Assembly: GCA_026008535.1 (NCBI GenBank)
Contig: BRKX01000003.1
Coordinates: forward strand, 29,456,001-29,520,000
Length of the DNA stretch: 64,000 bases
Reading direction: 5' to 3'
From: Perilla frutescens
Taxonomy: Eukaryota > Streptophyta > Magnoliopsida > Lamiales > Lamiaceae
Below, in pieces: positions 44,207-55,596 of this stretch. The notes beneath the pieces are model-generated. The model was not told the DNA's origin and did not search any database. It saw only the letters and a list, made by a program, of their open reading frames with translations. The position numbers and the translations under genes were made by a program. The number at the start of each line of letters is the position of its first letter. Position 1 is the first letter of the stretch.

Positions 44207-46455
44207 TTACACGTCACGTTTCATATGAGGCCAGAAGAAATGCTCATTCAAAACAGCTAAAGTCTTAGCTACCCCAAAATGCCCCATTAAACCACCACTA
44301 TGTGACTCCAACAATAAAATCTCACGCATGGAACAATTAGGCATACATAACCTATTTTCTCTAAACAAAAATCCATCATGCCTATAAAACTTCCCATCTC
44401 CAGATTCTTCACATGCAACATATACATCCTTAAAATCATCATCATCAATGTACATGTTCTTAATGCACTCAAAACCAAGCAACTTAGCATCTAAAGTGGA
44501 TAGTAAAGCGTACCTCCTCGATAGTGCGTCGGCTACTACATTCTCCTTCCCTTGCTTATACTTGATGACGTATGGAAACGTCTTAACAAACTCGATCCAA
44601 CGGGCATGTCTTTTGTTCAACTTGTGTTGCCCCTTCAAATGCTTCAATGATTCATGGTCGGTGTGGATCACGAACTCTTTGGGCCACAAATAGTGTTGCC
44701 ATGTTTGCAATGCCCGCACTAGTGCATACAACTCCTTGTCATATGTCGGGTAGTTTGCAGTGGCACCGCCAAGCTTCTCACTGAAGTAGGAAATGGGCCG
44801 GATCTCTTGCATCAACACTGCACCAATTCCAACACCAGAAGCATCACATTCAATCTCAAACGTTTTAGAAAAGTTTGGAAGAGATAGTACCGGTGGATGT
44901 GTCAATTTCTCCTTAAGCGTCTGAAATGCTTTTTCTTGCGCTTCTCCCCATTGGAATTCCACATTCTTCTTGATCACTTCAGTCATGGGTGCTGCAATAC
45001 TACTGAAGTGTGGAACAAAATGTCGATAGAAGCTCGCAAGTCCATGAAAACTTCGAACCTCTCCCACGCTTGTTGGCATCGGCCATTCTTGGATGGCACG
45101 AACCTTCTCTTCGTCCACATGTACTCCATCTGCACTAACAACAAAGCCAAGACACACAACCTTATCCGTACAAAAGGTGCATTTCTTTAGGTTAGCATAC
45201 AACTGTTCTTTTCTCAAAGATTGCAAAACAAATTTCAAATGCTCTACATGGTCCTCTTCATTCTTGCTATAAATCAATATGTCATCAAAATAAACCACAA
45301 CAAATCTACCTATAAAAGCACGTAAAACATGGTTCATAAGACGCATAAATGTACTAGGAGCATTGTCAAACCAAACGGCATAACTAACCATTCATACAAT
45401 CCTAATTTTTTAATGAATGCCGTTTTCCACTCATCCCCTTCCTTGATGCGAATTTGATGGTACCCACTTCTTAAGTCTATCTTAGAAAATATGCGTGCAC
45501 CATGTAATTCATCTAACATGTCATCTAAACGGGGAATGGGATGTCGATACTTTACCATAATGTTGTTGACGGCTCGGCAGTCGACACACATCCGTAGGGA
45601 TGAATCCTTCTTTGGCACGAGCAAAACTGGACTCGCACATGGACTCAAAATCTCCCTCACTTGTCCTTTCTCCAACAGCTCTTGTATTTGACGTTCTAGC
45701 TCTTTTGTCTCCTCGGGGTTGCTTCGATAGGCCGGCCGGTTTGGCAATGTGGCGCCGTGTATGAAATCAATTTGGTGCTCGATTCCTCTAATTGGTGGCA
45801 AACCCAGTGGCATCCCTTCGGGAAACACGTCCTTGAATTCCTGCAAAAGAGATACAATCGAACTAGGCAAAGATGGGTCAAATTGGTTAGTACTCATTAA
45901 AACATCTCTGCGGATCATCAAGTACATTGGCTTCTCATTTTGCACAGCCCATTTGACATCGCTAGCTGTGGCAAAACAAGCGTGTTGGATCACCTCCTTT
46001 CCAACATTGGCCTCATTTCCCTTCTTCCTCATGGTATCGGCCTCCTCTTGTAGTTTTACTTGGTCCTCATACACTTGGGATGGTGTTAGAGGAGCTAGTG
46101 TCACCGTCTTCTTGTTAAGTATGAAAGAGTACTTGTTTGTGAAGCCATCATGCTTCACCCTCCTATCGAATTGCCATGGACGTCCTAGCAAAATGTGTCC
46201 CGCTTGCATAGGCACAACGTCACACAACACTTCATCTTCATACTTGCTAATCCGAAATGGCACTCAAACTTGCTTGTTCACCTTGATTTCTCTACTGTCG
46301 TTCAACCACTGCAGCTTGTATGGCTTAAGATGCTTGAGAACCGGCAATCCTAATTTTGTCACCATCACAACACTTGCAACATTAGTACAACTACCTCCAT
46401 CAATAATCATACTACATACCTTATCCTTGATATGGCATCGGGTATGGAATATGTT
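44207..46455 (-). pseudogene. pol: Protease, RT and RNase H of E
   Basis: Protease core IIDGGSCTNVAS (about 46410), followed by ILLGRPWQFDRR, a linker, then RT: SLRMCVDCRAVNN, KIDLRSGYHQIRIKEGDEWK, catalytic YFDDILIYSK (about 45275, intact). RNase H has ECDASGVGIGAVLMQ and YKQGKENVVADALSRR. A TGA stop lies at about 46266-46264, and a frameshift lies in the FGLT-NAPSTF region at about 45340-45390. Otherwise the frame is long and clean (45391-44207, 394 codons). It would copy RNA to DNA; the active site is present but the polyprotein is broken. Confidence 0.9.
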
Positions 46456-47787
46456 CTACCTTTGTTCCTCATCGACGCTCTTAGTGTGCAAGCTAAGTGA
46501 CTTGCGTGCAACCAAAATGAGAGCGTTGGGCACTGCGTACTCCTCGTCCTCACTTGACTCGGACAATCCCGGCATCTCCGGATCGACTTCTTCTTCATCC
46601 GTCATGATCTCACCATTGTCTTTCAAGATCATCACACGTCGGTTTGGGCATTGGTTGGCTATGTGACCTCTACCTTGACACTTAAAACACTTAATATCTC
46701 GGTTTCGGTTACCTAACGAGTCTTGATGACTCGATCCCGTCACTATAGGTACCTCGGTCTTCGGCTTAGTGAACAGTTGCTTCTCCTCCTTCTTTCCTTG
46801 ATTTGTAGTCTTCCACGGGGTTGCGTTGGAATTTGAGTTCGACTTCCATGTAGAAGAACTCGCTCGATTGTTGTTACCCCTTCTCTTGAGTTGGTTCTCT
46901 ACCTTTATAGCCATTTGCACCATGTCCTCCATTTCCACATAATGCTGCAACTCCACCACTTCTCGGATCTCTCTATGTAAACCGGCTAGAAAGCGAGCCA
47001 TTTTGGCCTCCCTATCTTCCTCCACATTTGCTCGGATCATTGAAATCTCCATCTCCTTGAAGTATTCGTCAACACTATTCGTACCTTGTCTCAAGTTTTG
47101 TAACTTGTTGTATAGCTCCCGGTAGTAATAGCTTGGCACGAATCTCTTCCTCATCACCGCCTTCATTTCTCCCCATGTCTCTATTGGTTGTTCCAGATTA
47201 CGCCGTCTGTTGGATATCAACTGATCCCACCATACTATGGCATAGTCTGAGAACTCTACAGCTGCTAACTTCACCTTCTTGAGCTCGGAATAGTTGTGAC
47301 AGTCGAACATCATCTCGATCTTGCGCTCCCATTCAAGGTACAAAGCTGGATCATTTTTACCTTGGAATGAAGGCACATTCATTTTGATGTTGCCGAGGTT
47401 GTCATCTTCTCGATTCTTTGCTCTTCCATGTTTCCTTCCTCCAGTAATTGAGTACCTATCCTCCTCCTCTGAATCTCCACCCTCAGTGTCAGAGTATTCT
47501 GCCCTTTGTCTCTCCACATGTGGGTAGCGTCGAGCCTCTATCCGGGCTCCTCGTTCGCCTCTTCCACCTTTATCGCCACGGTTCTCTTGTGGAGCTTGTT
47601 GGGATTGCTCCTGTAATGAAGTCTCCACCTTGTTGAGTCTTTCATTCAAAGTTGCCATCTCAGTCTTGAACAACTTCGTCAGATGTTGTTGAATGGCCTC
47701 CATTGTATTCTTCGGATCAAATGTAGTGAGCGTCTCTTCACTCGTTCCTGCTGCTTTATCTTTCGTACCTGCACCTTTGTTAGACAT
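46456..47787 (-). pseudogene. gag: Gag of E
   Basis: 443 codons from MSNKGAGTKDKAAG to a TAG at 46458-46456, after which the protease follows in the same frame, so the stop is one C-to-T change from a Gln codon. The capsid domain has RKRFVPSYYYRELYNKLQN and QGTNSVDEYFKEME. A CCHC zinc knuckle CFKCQGRGHIANQC is at residues 367-380. The N-terminal third is charged and probably disordered, including RGDKGGRGERGARIE. This is the most intact gag in the window. Confidence 0.93.
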
Positions 47788-48374
47788 GTCGACTCCTTTT
47801 TTTTTATCGATTTTTTTTTCCCTTTTTCGTCCTTTTTTTTTATGCTCAATGAACTAAACAAGAATTACAATTAAACAATAAAGTGAATTTAAATAAAATG
47901 AACAACAAAAACAATAATCCTATAAAGTCTAGCTCTCAACTCACGTGTTTACTCTCGTGTTCCACACAATCGGCTCTTTTCACTCTAATAATCTCACACC
48001 ACTCGTTTTCCTCTCCAAAGAAAATTAAACTAGAACACAAACGCAACAATGAAACCTCAAAAGACCAATCACAATTCACTAAAATATGGGCCGGAAAATT
48101 TTTGAAAATTTTAAAAATTTTTGAAAAATTTTTCGACTCCTCCCCAGGCAATATACGCGTCTCCAACAACCCAAATATCACAATCAAATGTAACGAAAGT
48201 ACCAAAAATTTTCCCGCCTTTTTACTTATTTATTTTTTTACCCTTTCAGCGTCTTTTTTTTTTCTTGAATTCGACTTTTCTCTTTTTTTTTTATAACAAT
48301 AGGCGAGAAATTAAAATACAAAAATTAAAGGGATAAATTGGAACCTGATACAAAGCCGAGGCTTTGATACCACT
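47788..48374 (-). other. Leader and primer-binding site of E
   Basis: On the minus strand the 5' LTR end is followed by AG and TGGTATCAAAGC (48372-48361), an initiator tRNA-Met-like primer-binding site with one difference from TGGTATCAGAGC. The leader is AT-rich with runs of A (T on the plus strand) at about 47800-47845 and 48245-48290. No ORF on the minus strand is recognisable before gag. Confidence 0.8.
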
Positions 48375-49167
48375 TGATGCGATACTCACCGGCACACGAC
48401 AAGAACGGCAGTTGTTGTCCAGGACTGTATCAGATTCGCGCGGAATAATGGATGGAATGATCCAAACCCTAGCCTTTAATGATGTCAAACCCCGTATACA
48501 ATGTAGACGAGACCCTCGAACAATTGAAGACACGAACTCGGATTGTAATGAAGACGCCACAAACGGGGAAGTGAATCCGTTTGATAAGTCGATTGAATCT
48601 CACGTTATGTTGTGAAACTCGGATAATTCTCTCAGAGAGAAAAGTGAACACTCATGTTTAAAATTAATATCAAAGTTGTCTTATGAAAATAATGAGAGAC
48701 AAGGTCTTATATAGTTGGTCCAAATCCTACACAAACTAGGAAACAAAAGAAGCCAAAATTCGGAAGCGCCCGTACAGGCGCGACACGGGCTCGGTCGCGC
48801 CGCCTTCGGTCGGGTCGCGCCTCGGTGGGCGCGAGTGAGGTCGCACCGTGTCTGTCCCCGGGCCGTGACTCCCTGGGTACTTTTTACCCCTCTGCATCGA
48901 CGCTCGGTCGCGCCGTGTATGTCCCCGGGTCGCGCCTCCTCTGTGCTCGGGCCGCGCCGTCCCTCCATTTCACACTCACATGTGATCTTCGTCCTCCAAC
49001 GATGCTCGGCGTCAACTCCTTCGACGGGTCTTCTTGACGCCTCTTGGGTCCAGACTCCTCGTATAAATCCACTGAGACTCTCCTTGAATCTCTTAGCTCT
49101 TGATCGTGTAACTGGCCCCTCCGGTACCTTGATTGGATCGGACATCTCCTTGGCTTCGGTCGTATCA
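48375..49167 (-). repeat. 5' LTR of E
   Basis: 793 bp, equal in length to the 3' LTR. The outermost bases read TGATGCGA at 48375 against TGATACGA in the other copy. It holds the same GC-rich GGTCGCGCC segment (about 48778-48960) and the same open frame from 49167 towards 48681. Confidence 0.93.
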
Positions 49168-50609
49168 TGCCTAAGGTAAAGAAGCCAAAGGAAAAGATTC
49201 CTCCTGAGGAGTTCAAGTCGAAGACTAAGTGCTTCAGGTGCAGCCAACCAGGTCACTAGAAGGCGGCGTGTCCTAACAAGAAGAAGAAGAAGAAGAGAGG
49301 TACATCTCACACTTTGGTTGTGGAAACATGTTTAGCAACTTGTTCTACCCAGTCATGGGTAGTAGATACTGGAGCTACTGATCATGTTTGCATGTCTTTA
49401 CAGAGGTTCCTGGTAAAAAGACAGCTGAGTGAGGATGAGATCACCGTCTACATGGGCAATGCTACGAGACTGGTAGCTATTGCAGTGGAAGATGTTGTTT
49501 TACCTTTCAGTAGTGATAGAACTTTGGTTTTGAAAGATTTTCTTTATGTGCCTGGTTTTAGGCGAAACTTGGTTTCAGTTTCTAAATTGATTATGGATGG
49601 ATATTCCGTTTCTTTTGATAACACAGTAGTTATCTTTAGTGGTAAATATTTTATCTGTTCTAGCACATTGGATGGACACTTATACTTGCTCAAACCAATT
49701 GAAAGCACTACACAAAGATAACTGTTGAATACATCGATCATAAACCCTAACAAGAGAAAAGAACCTTCGGAATTGAATAAAACCTATCTTTGGCATCTAA
49801 GGCTAGGTCATATTAACTGTAAGAGGATGCAAAGGCTTCTAAATGATGGACCATTATTTTCTTTGGTACTGGAATCATTTTCTTTGTGTGAATCTTGTAT
49901 GGAAGGTAAAATGACCAAGCGTCCTTTCCAGTCAAAAGGTTCTGAAAGGCTATTAGATTTGATTCACTCTGACCTGTGCGGCCCTATATCAGTTCCAGCT
50001 CGAGAAGAGTTCGAGTATTTCATCACTCTCATTGATGATTACTCTAGATACGGTTAGATCTACCTGTTGCGTCGCAAGTCTGAATGCTTTGAGAAATTCA
50101 AAGAGTTTAAGACGGAAGTGAAAAAATGAACAGGCAGAAGTATCAAGTCACTACGTTCTGATCATGGTGGTGAGTACCTCTCAAGTGAATTTAGGGATTA
50201 CATGACAGAGAATGGGATTACATCCCAGTTGACTGCGCCTGGAATGCCACAGCAGAATGGCATGGCGGAAAGAAGGAATCGTACACTGTTAGAGATGGTT
50301 AGATCGATGATGAGTTATTCTGAGTTACCCATTTCGTTTTGGGGATATGCCCTGGAAACGGCAGCCTATATTCTTAACTTGGTTCCATCGAAATCAGTTT
50401 CTGCTACACCCACAGAACTATGGATTGAACGGAAGCCCAGTTTGAACCATAATTGGATTTGGGGTAGCCCAGCACACGTGTTGGACAAGGAAGCTGATAA
50501 GCTGGCTCCTCGTACTGATGTAAGGCTGTTCGTTGGATATCCTAGGGGAACGAAAGGTGGTTTGTTTTATAGTCCTAAGGATTAGATGATCATTGTTAGC
50601 ACCAATGCT
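49168..50609 (+). pseudogene. pol: Zinc knuckle, protease and integrase of C
   Basis: The frame continues in phase from 41741-42433. It has the zinc knuckle CFRCSQPGH followed by a TAG in place of the next residue (about 49258), then KAAC; protease WVVDTGATDHVC (about 49350); pre-integrase zinc domain with LWHLRLGHINCKRMQRL and CESCMEGK; integrase core with Asp in IHSDLCGPIS, Asp in LRSDHGGEY and Glu in PQQNGMAERRNRTL. Stops at 49719 (TAA), 50055 (TAG), about 50127 (TGA) and 50583 (TAG). It ends with FVGYPRGTKGGLFYS, the usual C-terminal integrase part before RT. Element F begins at 50610, and the first half of RT is missing. Confidence 0.92.
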
Positions 50610-51714
50610 TGTAACACCCTAGATTTTTGGATAAGGTTTAAGATAATTGTTAATGTTAATTAATCAGTTAAGGAAGAAATTTAAATAATTTAATAAAGGT
50701 TGGATGTCAGACACGACTTTAAGAGTCAGTTTTTGTGAAAATCATCCTTTCGGAAAATATGATCTTAATTATTTTATGGCCATTCATGGTCTCGTTAGGA
50801 AGGTTTTTACTCAAGGAGTATGCCATTGTTTTCGGATTTTAAATCTGAAGTCATTTGAGTTCCCGGTGATGAAAAACGTATTTAAAAGGCGAATGAATAG
50901 TAACTTTTTCGTGCGATCGTGTTTTGAGAAATTTACGAAATCCTCCTCGTTGATCCGACTCTAGTTCTTTCAGACCCCTCTTATGGAAAATGACTCAAGG
51001 ATTCTGTTAGCGTTCACGGATTTCCATTCAGAGGTCAATTGAATGCTCAGGAGCAAAATCTGTCAGTCTGAGTGAATAGTAAAAAGTAATTCCAAAAAGG
51101 GAATCTTTACTCGTCTTTCTTCTGAAGACCCCGTCTTCTTCACGAATCAAATTGGTTTACTAGTATTCGAGCTAATGAGTCTTCCGGTATTTTTATATTT
51201 CGTGTCTAAAGTCATTTGGACGGACATCGAATAAAGCAGCTTTTAACCGAACCCGGGGTAACTTTCACAGTATTTCCGCACTGCAATAGCTTCCAAGGGA
51301 AGCCAAAGCTTCTCCTATAAATAAGGGATCACCCCTTTTCATTCCTTTGCTCATTTACCATCCATTTCACTTCTAAATCGAGAGAGTGAGAAGGTTTGAA
51401 AGCTGAGAAAGTTCTGTTGAAGTAAAAAGCATTCTTCCTGAGTGTTCTGCAAGATGACGAGCAGAGTGGCATGGAAGGGATGCGGTGAGGAAATGTCCTA
51501 GGAGCGCCGTTGGGTCGTAGCAGGTGGCTCTGCCACCGTTATGACTCGATAAGATGCCGAGCTAGCCATTTTCCTTCAACGTACCTAACCCCGTCCATTC
51601 TTGTTCGTCAGTCTCGACTCAATTTCTTTTTCGTCTTTTGAATTCTGCATTTATTTTCCATTCTTTACGTTCTTCGCGTTCTTCATTATTGCTCGTTTAC
51701 CTTCCGTATAAGTT
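50610..51714 (+). repeat. 5' LTR fragment of F
   Basis: Starts TGTAACACCCTAGATTTTTGG and parallels the first 1.1 kb of the A LTR, including a TATA box TATAAATA at 51316-51323. It breaks off at CCGTATAAG. The downstream 2 kb of the LTR, including the palindrome array, is absent. The ORF at 50704 is not a protein I recognise. Confidence 0.85.
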
Positions 51715-52897
51715 GTCAGAATACGACAGAGAATTCAATCAGTTGTCAAGGCATGCTCCACATCTAGTGGACACAGACGGGAAGAAAGCACGCAAGTTCA
51801 AGAAAGGACTTAGATCTGAGATTAGCATAGCCCTCGCTGGGCAAGAAGACATGTCTTATGCTCGAACCTTAGCCAAAGCCTTAAGCATAGAAGCCATTCT
51901 TCCTCGAGAGAAAGTTCAACCCCCTCAGTCAACTAATGATCCAAAGGGAAAAAGAAAGTGGGAAGAAGGAAGAAGAGATGACAGAGGAAAAAAACCCCAC
52001 TAGTAAAGTCGAGAATCAGGAGTGCCTCACAGCCAGCCTGGCAACACGCCTAGCTTTAGGCCATGTCAAAAATGTGGAAGGATGCATCCTGGAGTCTGCC
52101 GAGCAAATCAAACTGGGTGCTACAACTGTGGTGAAGAGGGGCACTTCAAGAGGGAGTGTCCGAAAGGAATCAACCGACGATCTCAAACACCGCAACAACC
52201 CATGTACCCGCAGCTGCTTCAGCAACTTCCTGGAAATCAGCTAAGGCTGTAGCAAGGAGGACCTCAGGGTCAAAGACCGGGGATGAATCGCAGGCCGAAC
52301 TAAGGATGAGATCAAAGGTCGAATCAAGGACAAAGGCCACCTCATCTAGCTCGTACTTATGCTCTCAATCAGCAGCAAGCTGCTAAAGCCCCAGGTAATC
52401 TGGTCGGTATGATTACCCTCCTCGAGACGCCGGTTTTAGCTCTCTTCGACACTGGAGCATCGCATTCATTTATAGCTGAGTCTGTTTGTAAGAAACTGAA
52501 GATAAAACCCGCAAATGCTGAGAATGCTCTTGAGATAAGTATCCCCTCTGGAAAGAGAATGATATCTAGGAAGGTCTGCTCTAACCTAGAATTGAACATA
52601 GAAGGTAAAACCTTTAAGTCAAATCTTTATGTGATAAAGATTCAGGACTTCGATATAATCCTAGGAATGGATTGGTTAGCCTCAGCTTATGCCTCCAAAA
52701 GCTGCCCTGAGAGGGAAGTAGTGTTTTGACCATCCGGGAAACCCGAAGTGAAGATCTACGGATCAAGGCTGGGAACCAGAGTCCCTGTGATATCCGCCCT
52801 GAAGGCCACTAAGATGATAAGGAAGAATAGCTGCCAAGCCTTTTTAGTTAATCTAAATAGGAAAGCGGAAGGAGAGCTTTCAATCGAAGATGTTCCA
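51715..52897 (+). pseudogene. gag: Gag-protease fragment of F
   Basis: Begins in the gag domain (LSEYDREFNQLSRHAPHLV), then a CCHC knuckle CYNCGEEGHFKREC (about 52118) and protease with LFDTGASHSF, where the catalytic Asp is retained, unlike A. It stops in the linker before RT (ELSIEDVPIV). In-frame stops include TAG at 52001, which A also has at the same codon, and TGA at about 52727. The fragment encodes no polymerase or integrase, so any copying would depend on another element. Confidence 0.88.
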
Positions 52898-54230
52898 ATC
52901 GTCTTTCTTCTGATGACCCCGTCTTCTTCATGAATCAAGTTGGTTCACTAGTATTCGAGCCAATGAGTCTCCCGGTATTTTTAGATTTCGTGTCTGAAGT
53001 CATTTGGATAGACATCGAATAAAGCAGCTTTTAACCGAACCTGGGGTAACTTTCACAGTATTTCCGCATTGCAATGGCTTCCAAGGGAAGCTAAAGCTTC
53101 TCCTATAAATAAGGGATCACCCCTTTGCATTCCTTTGCTCATTCACCATCCATTTCACTTCTAAATCGAGAGAGTGAGAAGCTTTGAAAGCCGAGAAAGT
53201 TCTGTTGAAGTAAAAAGCGTTCTTCGTGAGTGTTCTGCAAGATGATGAGGGTAGTAGCATGGAAGGGATGCGGTGAGGGAATTGTTACGTTCTTGTTAAC
53301 TTAGCTATTTTTAGATATTTTCCTGTAATTGTTGAAATAAACTTGTATGATATTTGGTAGAAATGGGGGAAAGTGTTATAGAAGAAGAGGAGGAGGAATT
53401 AAGATTTTTAATTTGCTGCCTTCAAATAGCAACCATGTTCAGCTTATATATTACGCTGACATGATTCTAGTACAACTAGGGTTAGACCTTAAGTTTAGAT
53501 TAAAATCCAACCATATACTAAAACTGTCGGGCCACAGGCCACTTCTTGGAATTAAACAAATGCGCCTAATGTCCTACAATTAATTAAAACATTGAGCCCA
53601 CTCAACCCACTTTCATCATCAATCGGTTCCATCACCCATAAGAATCAAACCCGTTTTCTTGACCCGCAACAATTCCATCACATTTCTCAATAGTCAAAGA
53701 CATAATTTTTTTTTCCCAAAGATTGCATTTTTTCTGCACAAAACCCTCATCTGCCACCATACCCATCTTAAATTCATCATTCAAACCCTTATTCATAACA
53801 GGAATGTGCTAGGGGAGCCGTTGGGTCGTAGCAGGTGGCTCTGCTGCCGTTGCGACTCGACGAGATGCCGAGCTAGCCACCTTCCTTCGACGCACCTAAC
53901 CCCGTCCATTCTTATTCATCGGTCTCGACTCCATTTCTTTTCCATCTTTTGAATTCTGCATTTACTTTCCGTTCTTTACGTTCTTCGTTAATAAGTTGTA
54001 TTTCAATTCTTATTGAAGTTCTAAGTTAATAATGTTTACGTTATATTTCTCACTTTGTTCCTATCATTATTATTCTTGAAATTAGCCTCGTTCATTCCAT
54101 TAAATTCCGTTTAAGCTATATTTGAAAGATTTCATCGTTATTCTAATTATTAAGGAGGATTGTCGTATTTATGTCGTTATAATGCCAAAAATCTTTTTTA
54201 AATTAAAGCATGTTGTTGCATGTTAATTTT
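52898..54230 (+). repeat. 3' LTR fragment of F, split by solo LTR H
   Basis: Resumes in mid-U3 at CGTCTTTCTTCTGATG, with TATA box at about 53105, runs to GGAAT at 53282, then after H from GGAATGTGCTAGG at 53801 to a diffuse end near 54230, where similarity to the A LTR (GGAGGATTGTCGTATTTAT) fades. The first 500 bp and the last 1.5-2 kb of a full A-type LTR are missing. Confidence 0.8.
53283..53800. mobile_element. Solo LTR H
   Basis: A 518-bp insertion with perfect TSD GGAAT (53278-53282 and 53801-53805). It starts TGTTACGTTCTTG and ends ATTCATAACA, so the ends are TGTTA/TAACA. The same site is uninterrupted in the LTRs of A (about 7137 and 25328). Orientation and family are not determined; the size and the AATAAACTTG-like signal near 53336 suggest a copia-type LTR on the plus strand. 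The ORF at 53347 is not a known protein. Confidence 0.88.
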
Positions 54231-54475
54231 AAGCATGTTGTTTTTAAGAAATTTTGGTAAAGTGTTCTTCATGTTCTTCGTGTTTGTTGAAAGAATCAAC
54301 GAACACGAAGAACCCAGTTGAAGATCGCCGAGAACTGGGCGGAAGAGAAAGAAAGGGGGGCGGGGGTGCACCACCGCGCCACACCCCCCTCGGCCCTCAT
54401 AGCCCGCCTGCGCTAGGGGTGCCCGCCGCTGCCTATGTGTGCTGCGGCGCCCCCCTTCTCCGTGCAAAGTCCAGA
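54231..54475. other. Junction sequence between F and the RT of C
   Basis: About 245 bp that match neither the A-type LTR nor copia RT. The left part is a long inverted repeat (54273-54313). The right part, about 54330-54475, is strongly GC-rich (for example GGGGGGCGGGGGTGCACC) with no similarity to other parts of the window. It stands where roughly the first half of the RT gene of C is absent, so it may be filler DNA at a repaired break. Confidence 0.6.
54273..54313. repeat. Inverted repeat with 18-bp arms
   Basis: Arms 54273-54290 and 54296-54313 (starting GTTCTTCGTGTTTGTTGA) are complementary except at one position and enclose a 5-base loop AAGAA. Confidence 0.9.
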
Positions 54476-55520
54476 TGAGAGCTGTGTGTACAAGAAATGT
54501 GATGGAAACGTGGTGGCATTCCTCGTACTTTATGTTGATGACATCTTGCTTATTAGAAACAGTAAGAAGTCATTGTCGAACATTATGGTGTGGTTATCCG
54601 AACAGTTCGATATGAAGGATCTAGGTGAAGCCAGACATGTCCTTGGTATCAAGATCATTCGAGATCACCAGAAAAGGATGTTATGTCTGTCCCAGGTTAC
54701 TTATATCGATACAGTGCTAGCTAGATTCGGCATGCAAGATTCTAAGAAAGGTTTTATACTTTACAGGTATGGAATTCATCTATCCAAGAAAATATATCCC
54801 CAAACACAGTCTGAGATAGAGAAAATGAAGAAAGTACCATATGCTTCGGCTGTGGGAAGTTTAATGCATGATATGCTATGTACTAGGCCTGATATATGCT
54901 ATGCCGTTGGCATGGTAAGCAGATATTAGTCTAACCCTGGACAAGGTCACTGGACTGCGGTCAAAAACATTCTCAAGTACCTTAAAAGGACTCGAGACTA
55001 CGTGTTGGTGTTACGCTCTGATAGTCTAGTGCCTTTGGGTTACACGGACTCAGATTTTCTATCCGACAAAGAGCAGAGTAAGTCTATCTCGGGCTATGTG
55101 TTTACATTAGGAGGTGGAGCCATCACATGGAGGAGCATTAAGCAGAAATGCATTGAGGATTCCACCATGGAAGCCGAGTATGTAGCTGCCTCTGAGGCTG
55201 CAAAAGAGGTTGTCTGGCTTCGCAGGTTCCTAGTGGGCTTAGGCGTGGTTTTTGATTTGCCTAAGACTATCATGATATACTATGATAACTCTGGTGCAGT
55301 GGCAAATTCGAAGTAACCTAGAGCCCACAAGGAAAGTAAACACATAGAGAAAAAGTACCATCTTATACGAGAAAACGTTAAGAGAAGAGACGTGGCGGTG
55401 GTCAAGATTGTATTGGAGGACAACCTGGATGATCCATTCATGAAGAGCCTACCGGATAAGACCTTTGACGGTCACGTGCAGAAAATGGGAGTGAGATGCA
55501 GACCTGGTGGCGCAGTTTGA
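54476..55520 (+). pseudogene. pol: RT C-terminal half and RNase H of C
   Basis: Begins near CVYKKCDGNVVAFLVLYV; catalytic YVDD is intact (about 54530). RT continues with WLSEQFDMKDLGEARHVLG and the conserved SAVGSLMH..CTRPDICYAVGM. RNase H has YTDSDFLSDKEQSKSISGY and EAEYVAASEAAKEVVWL. Stops at 54927 (TAG) and 55314 (TAA). The frame ends at a TGA at 55518 after RCRPGGAV. Only the second half of RT remains; the first half is lost at the F insertion. Confidence 0.9.
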
Positions 55521-55586
55521 GTTGATAGTTTTGATTGGAGAGTTAGCCAGTTAGTTATTATGCTTGAAAGACATGCTTCAAGTATA

Positions 55587-55596
55587 AGTGGGAGAT
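55587..55596 (+). other. Polypurine tract of C
   Basis: AGTGGGAGAT-type tract directly before TGTTAG of the 3' LTR, the standard copia plus-strand primer. Confidence 0.85.

Larger units (their letters stand above)
42434..49167 (-). mobile_element. Chromovirus E (CRM-like), full length, minus strand
   Basis: Two 793-bp LTRs (42434-43226 and 48375-49167) with about 14 differences by eye, an 8-bp terminal inverted repeat TGATACGA/TCGTATCA, TSD TGCTT (42429-42433) and TGCCT (49168-49172). On the minus strand: primer-binding site, leader, gag, protease, RT, RNase H and integrase. The pol reading frame continues through the polypurine tract into the 3' LTR, as described for CRM (centromeric) chromoviruses. 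The gag sequence also recalls CRM. The clade call is from motif memory and not from a tree. Confidence 0.88.
50610..54230 (+). mobile_element. Deleted chromovirus F (A family), gag-protease only
   Basis: LTR part (50610-51714), gag-protease (51715-52897) and a second LTR part (52898-53282 and 53801 to about 54230) follow without primer-binding site, RT, RNase H or integrase. Similarity to A is high in both LTR and coding parts. Junction 1 (about 51714) joins mid-LTR to mid-gag and junction 2 (about 52897) joins the end of protease to mid-U3, both with a few bases of shared sequence. The right end and a TSD could not be identified. Solo LTR H interrupts the second LTR. Confidence 0.8.

Noticed and set aside
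45749..46666. 305-codon plus-strand ORF
   Set aside because: It is antisense to protease and gag of element E and has no recognisable domain; the minus-strand frame carries the retrotransposon motifs.
47800..47845. T-rich runs considered as bacterial-type terminators
   Set aside because: Context is a plant retrotransposon leader; the runs are simple A-rich tracts on the coding strand without a stable stem.
53347..53583. 78-codon ORF inside solo LTR H
   Set aside because: No known protein and confined to an LTR with clear ends and TSD.
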